Source: an uncultured Hyphomonas sp. (GTDB lineage: Bacteria; Pseudomonadota; Alphaproteobacteria; Caulobacterales; Hyphomonadaceae). Taken from it: a stretch of DNA of 64,000 nt. The stretch's first letter is position 1; the number at the start of each line of letters is the position of its first letter. A model generated the notes under the pieces. The model searched no databases. It worked only from the letters and a program-made list of their open reading frames with translations, and was not told the DNA's origin. The position numbers and the translations under genes are program-made. The stretch covers positions 1,736,001 to 1,800,000 of the forward strand of contig NZ_OY776147.1 in NCBI RefSeq assembly GCF_963675305.1. The letters run 5' to 3'. This document shows positions 60,660-64,000 of the stretch, one piece after another.

Positions 60660-60682
60660 ATACACCCTCTATACACCGTCTA
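60660..60682. repeat. Imperfect tandem 11-bp repeat
   Basis: ATACACCCTCT followed directly by ATACACCGTCT, one difference, then AT. It lies between the tRNA-Asn gene and the enoyl-CoA hydratase stop. Confidence 0.5.
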
Positions 60683-60704
60683 TAGCGGCGCCTGCCGGGC
60701 CGGA

Positions 60705-61559
60705 TTACCACCAGGGATAACCGTCCGGCATGTCGGCTGAGACCTTTCCGGGGAAATTCGGCGCGCGCTTTTCAAGAAAAGCCGTCACCCCCTCTTTCAC
60801 ATCCGGGGACGATCCGAGGGTCAGCGCGAACTGGCCGTCGACTTTCAACAGGCCGAACGGATCTGCTGCCGGCCCGAATCTCCAGAGCAGCTGACGGACG
60901 AGCGCGACCGAAACCGGCGCCGTGTTCTGCGCGATCTCGGCGACGATTCGCTTGGCAGCGGGCAGCAGCTCCTCGGGCGGGTGGATCTCGCTGATCAGGC
61001 CGCCTTCCAGCGCCTCCCCGGCATCGAACACCCGGCCGGTCATGCACCAGCGGAGCGCCTGAGGCAGGCCGACCAGCTGCGGCAGGAACCAGGCGCTGCC
61101 CGCTTCCGGCGGCAGGCCGCGCTGCGCGAAGACAAATCCGAACTTCGCTTTCTCTGACGCAATCTTGAAATCGGTCGGCAGCATCATCGTGATGCCCACG
61201 CCGACAGCCGCGCCGTTGAACGCGGCAATCAGCGGCTTCTGGCAGGCATACATCGCGCCGATGAAACCTGCCCCGTCCCGGGTCTTGCCGGGCTCGCTGG
61301 TGCCGAAATTCTTCGCGCCGCTTCCACTCTTCGTATCGAAGGCATCCGCGCCATCGGAAATGTCCGCGCCTGCGCAGAAGTGCCGTCCCGCGCCCGTGAT
61401 GATGATGCCGCGTACGTCATCATCTGCGTCACAGGCGCGGATCGCATCGGCGAGTTCCCGGCCAAGCTGGTTGGTGAATGCGTTCAGCTTGTCCGGGCGG
61501 TTGAGGGTGATGATGGCCGCAGGGCCATCCTTTTCCAGAAGCACCTGCTCGTAAGCCAT
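60705..61559 (-). CDS. Enoyl-CoA hydratase/isomerase family protein
   Basis: 284 residues, crotonase fold. GRHFCAGADISDGAD is the oxyanion and CoA-binding region, NGAAVGVGITMMLPTDFKIAS (cited in part) the second motif, and GLPPEAGSAWFLPQLVG (cited in part) includes the catalytic Glu. Acts on acyl-CoA in beta-oxidation or a related route. ATG with GGGAGG. Lies 15 bases after the nitronate monooxygenase, so probably the same transcript. Confidence 0.9.
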   Translation of the reverse strand: MAYEQVLLEKDGPAAIITLNRPDKLNAFTNQLGRELADAIRACDADDDVRGIIITGAGRHFCAGADISDGADAFDTKSGSGAKNFGTSEPGKTRDGAGFIGAMYACQKPLIAAFNGAAVGVGITMMLPTDFKIASEKAKFGFVFAQRGLPPEAGSAWFLPQLVGLPQALRWCMTGRVFDAGEALEGGLISEIHPPEELLPAAKRIVAEIAQNTAPVSVALVRQLLWRFGPAADPFGLLKVDGQFALTLGSSPDVKEGVTAFLEKRAPNFPGKVSADMPDGYPWW

Positions 61560-61574
61560 ATGACCCTCCCCGGC

Positions 61575-62552
61575 CTATTTGAGCATCGACTCGAGACGTT
61601 CCCGGATGATCTTCTCGGCGTCTGCGACGATCCGGTCGATCAGTTCCTCGACGGTCGGAATGTCGTGGATCAGGCCCTGGATCATGCCTGCCGACCAGAT
61701 ACCGCCATCCGTGTCGCCTTCCGCCATCGCCTTGCGGCCGCGGACACCGGCGACGAGATGCTGGACGTCCTCGAATTTCGCCCCGCCCTTGCGCTCGATC
61801 GCGACCACTTCGTCGGAGACGGCGTTCTTCATCACGCGGGCCGTATTGTGCAGGGTACGGAAGATGAGGTTCGTGGCGCGCTCGTCATTCTCGACCATCT
61901 GGCGCTTGAAGGCTTCGTTGATCGGGGCTTCCTTGGTGACGCAGAAGCGCGTGCCCATATTGATGCCGTCGGCACCAAGGGCCAGAGCCGCTGCGAGGCC
62001 GCGCCCGTCGCCGAAGCCGCCGGACGCGAGCATGGGCACTTTCACCTTGTCGGCGGCTGCCGGGATCAGGATCAGGCCCGGAATATCGTCCTCGCCCGGG
62101 TGGCCGGCACATTCGAAACCGTCGATGGAGATCGCATCGGCGCCCATCCGTTCGGCCGACAGGGCGTGCCGCACAGCCGTACATTTGTGGATGATCTTGA
62201 TGCCATGCTGCTTGAAATGGTCGATATGTTCCTGCGGCTTGTAGCCTGCGGTTTCGACAATTTTCACGCCGCCCTGGATGATGGCATCGCGGTATTCGGC
62301 ATAAGGCGGCGGCTTGATCGCCGGCAGGATGGTCAGGTTCACACCGAACGGCTTGTCCGTCATTTCCTTGGTGCGCGCAATTTCCTTGGCGAGGTCTTCC
62401 GGCGTCGGCTGCGTCAGCGCCGTCAGGAAGCCGAGGCCACCCGCATTGGCCACTGGCGCGACCATTTCGGCATAACCGACCCATTGCATGCCGCCTTGTG
62501 CGATCGGGTGCTCGATCCCGAACTCTTCAGTAAAGCGTGTCTTGATTGCCAT
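61575..62552 (-). CDS. Nitronate monooxygenase family flavoprotein
   Basis: 325 residues from ATG 62552 (GGGAG seven bases upstream). HPIAQGGMQWVG begins the TIM barrel; GHPGEDDIP and ASGGFGDGRGLAAALALGADGINMGTRF (cited in part) bind FMN. The family oxidises alkyl nitronates, and many members have unknown substrates. With the hydratase next door it could serve a CoA-linked pathway, but this is not established. Confidence 0.88.
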   Translation of the reverse strand: MAIKTRFTEEFGIEHPIAQGGMQWVGYAEMVAPVANAGGLGFLTALTQPTPEDLAKEIARTKEMTDKPFGVNLTILPAIKPPPYAEYRDAIIQGGVKIVETAGYKPQEHIDHFKQHGIKIIHKCTAVRHALSAERMGADAISIDGFECAGHPGEDDIPGLILIPAAADKVKVPMLASGGFGDGRGLAAALALGADGINMGTRFCVTKEAPINEAFKRQMVENDERATNLIFRTLHNTARVMKNAVSDEVVAIERKGGAKFEDVQHLVAGVRGRKAMAEGDTDGGIWSAGMIQGLIHDIPTVEELIDRIVADAEKIIRERLESMLK

Positions 62553-62592
62553 TTCTTGTCTCCCGGAGATATTTTGTTGGTATTCTGATTGT

Positions 62593-63507
62593 TCAGGCGT
62601 TCTGGAGCTTGCCCATGTCCCGCGCCTCAAGAAGGCGGGCGCGTTCGGCGTCTCCCTTCCAGAGGAAGGACCGCGGCAGGCCGAGGCGTTCGCTGGCATG
62701 CGCGGCAGGTGAGGATGGGTCTGGAAAGCGCTCGGCAGCCCTGGCCATCAGCTTCACCGTCATCTCGCCCTTCCAGTGCAGGTCGTATTCCGGCCCCAGT
62801 TCAAGCCGCTCCCGGACAGCCGGCGGCAGGATCGCGACCGCGGCATGCACAAGCGCGCTCTGCAGCCCTTTGGGCACGCCCGGTGCGGCGCGGCCGGAGC
62901 ACATGATGTCCAGGAATTCAGTATTGATCGGATGCGGTTCGAAGCGTGGCAGCAACGTCTGCAACATGGCGTCGAAGTCTTCCAGCGAACGGATCGGATT
63001 CTGCACGCCGTACAGCCGCGAGACTGGCACGCCTTCTTCGAAGAAACGCGTCTTGTCTGCCGCGGAGACCGGCTTCACGAAGCGGTCATAGGCCGTCAGG
63101 AAGCCAAAGCTGGCTGTTGCGCTGACCCAGTCGAGCAATTTCAAGTCCAGCGCCTTGTAAGGCTCACCGGACGGCGTCTGCCCCTCGACCCGGGCGTGCA
63201 TGTTGGTGACGCCCTGAATGACGCGGCGGGCGGCAGTCTGCGGTCCGTAAACGCCGACCATGGCCGCGACGCCTGTGCGCTTCGACCGGCCGATCGGGTC
63301 TGTCTTGAAGACGGAATGGTCCCACACGCCGGAGCGGATACGCGCATCGGCAAATTCCAGAAGCACCGCCGCAACGCCGCCAATGGCCAGTGCAATGGGG
63401 TTCTTGAAAACCTGCCAGGAAACGGAGTCCGGCCCGGCAAATGCCGGTTCACCAGGAGGATTGAGGTAATCCACCTTCCAGCCGAGATAGGATTTGATCT
63501 CCTGCAC
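62593..63507 (-). CDS. DUF2236/MpaB-type oxygenase family protein
   Basis: 304 residues starting at a GTG with GGAG six bases upstream. The first helical region has DARIRSGVWDHSVFKTDPIGRSKRT (cited in part); the middle has the catalytic His-rich pattern of the family only in part (NMHARVEGQTPSGEPYKALD, cited in part, and DWVSATASFGFLTAYDRF). The family includes MpaB and latex-clearing oxygenases. The substrate is unknown. Confidence 0.75.
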   Translation of the reverse strand: MQEIKSYLGWKVDYLNPPGEPAFAGPDSVSWQVFKNPIALAIGGVAAVLLEFADARIRSGVWDHSVFKTDPIGRSKRTGVAAMVGVYGPQTAARRVIQGVTNMHARVEGQTPSGEPYKALDLKLLDWVSATASFGFLTAYDRFVKPVSAADKTRFFEEGVPVSRLYGVQNPIRSLEDFDAMLQTLLPRFEPHPINTEFLDIMCSGRAAPGVPKGLQSALVHAAVAILPPAVRERLELGPEYDLHWKGEMTVKLMARAAERFPDPSSPAAHASERLGLPRSFLWKGDAERARLLEARDMGKLQNA

Positions 63508-63576
63508 GGGCTGCTCCGCTTTCCGTTTCCGGAAGCGTAACCCAGCCTTCTCCGGTCAAAAAGGCCGTCCCCGGCG

Positions 63577-64000
63577 TCAAGCGAACGCGCCGGATATCCG
63601 CGCCCAGAGCCGGAACAGCAGCCAGCACGCCGCCGCCAGGCCCAGCGCGGCCAGGATCAGGACGAACCCGTCCCGGGCCGTCAGGGCAAGGCCGAACAGG
63701 AAAACGGTCAGGCCCGGAAGAACCGGCCCGAATGGCACAAGTCCCAATGGAATCGTCAGGATGGCCGCCGCGATACAGATCAGCGCCACGAAGGGCGCGA
63801 ACAGCGGCGAGGTCAGAACAGCCAGCCGCGGTTTCAGGAAACGGTCGACCTGGCAGACATAGGGATCCGCCAGTTTGATGCCCTGCAACAGCGCCTCACG
63901 CGGGAATTCAATTTTGAGAAAACGCGAAGGAATCCACGGGAATGGCCGTCCGATCAGGATCTGGCCGGCGATAAGCAGCGTGATGATCGCGACCAGCCAG
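63577..64000 (-). CDS. ExoD-like exopolysaccharide synthesis membrane protein (5' end outside window)
   Basis: The C-terminal 140 residues or so of the gene; the start lies beyond the end of the window. Two to four hydrophobic segments (AIITLLIAGQILIGRPFPWIP, FAPFVALICIAAAILTIPLGLVPFGPVLPGLTVFLFGLAL, cited in part) match the ExoD family (PF06055). The role of the family is not well defined; it was first found through exopolysaccharide phenotypes. Confidence 0.75.
   Translation of the reverse strand, partial: WLVAIITLLIAGQILIGRPFPWIPSRFLKIEFPREALLQGIKLADPYVCQVDRFLKPRLAVLTSPLFAPFVALICIAAAILTIPLGLVPFGPVLPGLTVFLFGLALTARDGFVLILAALGLAAACWLLFRLWARISGAFA

Noticed and set aside
1..64000. CRISPR arrays, rRNA genes or insertion sequences
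   Set aside because: No regularly spaced repeats, no rRNA sequence and no transposase frame were found; the integrase element is the only mobile DNA supported.

Overview
The window looks like chromosomal DNA from a GC-rich alphaproteobacterium, most likely family Hyphomonadaceae (Hyphomonas or a close relative). The basis is gene content: the division-site ATPase MipZ, the polar organiser PopZ, a three-gene proton-translocating transhydrogenase (pntAA-pntAB-pntB), a K+-independent H+-pyrophosphatase, a Cpa/Tad pilus operon, and GatC, RuvX, PlsY, DprA, LptD and SurA of alphaproteobacterial type. The genus is an inference; no database search was possible.

Layout. 1-2249: end of an acidic-tailed protein, a SET-domain protein, gatC, then divergent ruvX and an AEC permease. 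2305-6328: a tightly packed + strand run pyrB, pyrC-like, plsY, dprA. The dihydroorotase homologue has lost its metal ligands and is probably a structural partner of PyrB. 6496-11960: the envelope and cofactor run lptD-surA-pdxA-rsmA, closed by a hairpin terminator. 12015-20462 (- strand): katG with an OxyR-like half site upstream, hppA with its own terminator, thiL, a lipoprotein amidohydrolase and accA. 20508-27499 (- strand): Flp/Tad pilus operon cpaB-cpaC-cpaD(short)-cpaE-cpaF-tadB-tadC, largely translationally coupled, without pilin, peptidase or minor pilin genes in the window. 27734-33838: threonine dehydratase, galU, a small membrane protein with a hairpin over its start, an SDR, and the pnt operon. 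33843-35932: a small hydrophilic protein and the folate genes folP-folB-folK.

36209-40362 is a compact integrative element of about 4.1 kb lodged in the 3' half of a tRNA-Lys(UUU) gene and bounded by imperfect 51-bp repeats. It carries a tyrosine integrase, an AlpA-like DNA-binding protein, a Rep_trans-like replication initiator (or relaxase), an unknown 130-residue protein, and about 0.7 kb of DNA with strong inverted repeats but no convincing gene. This is the most unusual part of the window.

40492-49953: a lipoprotein, tgt (with two of the three zinc cysteines replaced), a thioesterase, an aldehyde dehydrogenase, a 104-bp two-hairpin interspersed repeat, a small protein with repeat DNA at its end, an amidohydrolase, mipZ and its neighbour, panC and hisC. 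50005-54309: a LacI-family regulator, a coiled-coil periplasmic protein, a DUF3137 membrane protein, a GNAT acetyltransferase and an isoaspartyl peptidase. 54353-59979: valS, popZ, tolC, pcm. 60129-60596: tRNA-Cys and tRNA-Asn, with an unexplained stretch ending in a strong terminator between them. 60705-64000: enoyl-CoA hydratase, nitronate monooxygenase, a DUF2236/MpaB-type oxygenase and a partial ExoD-like membrane protein.

Most of the window is ordinary core genome. The points worth a second look are the tRNA-Lys element and its structured DNA, the degenerate dihydroorotase, the zinc-site loss in Tgt, several regulatory-looking repeats (including three TTAAC pairs spaced 20-21 bp), and the 104-bp repeat.
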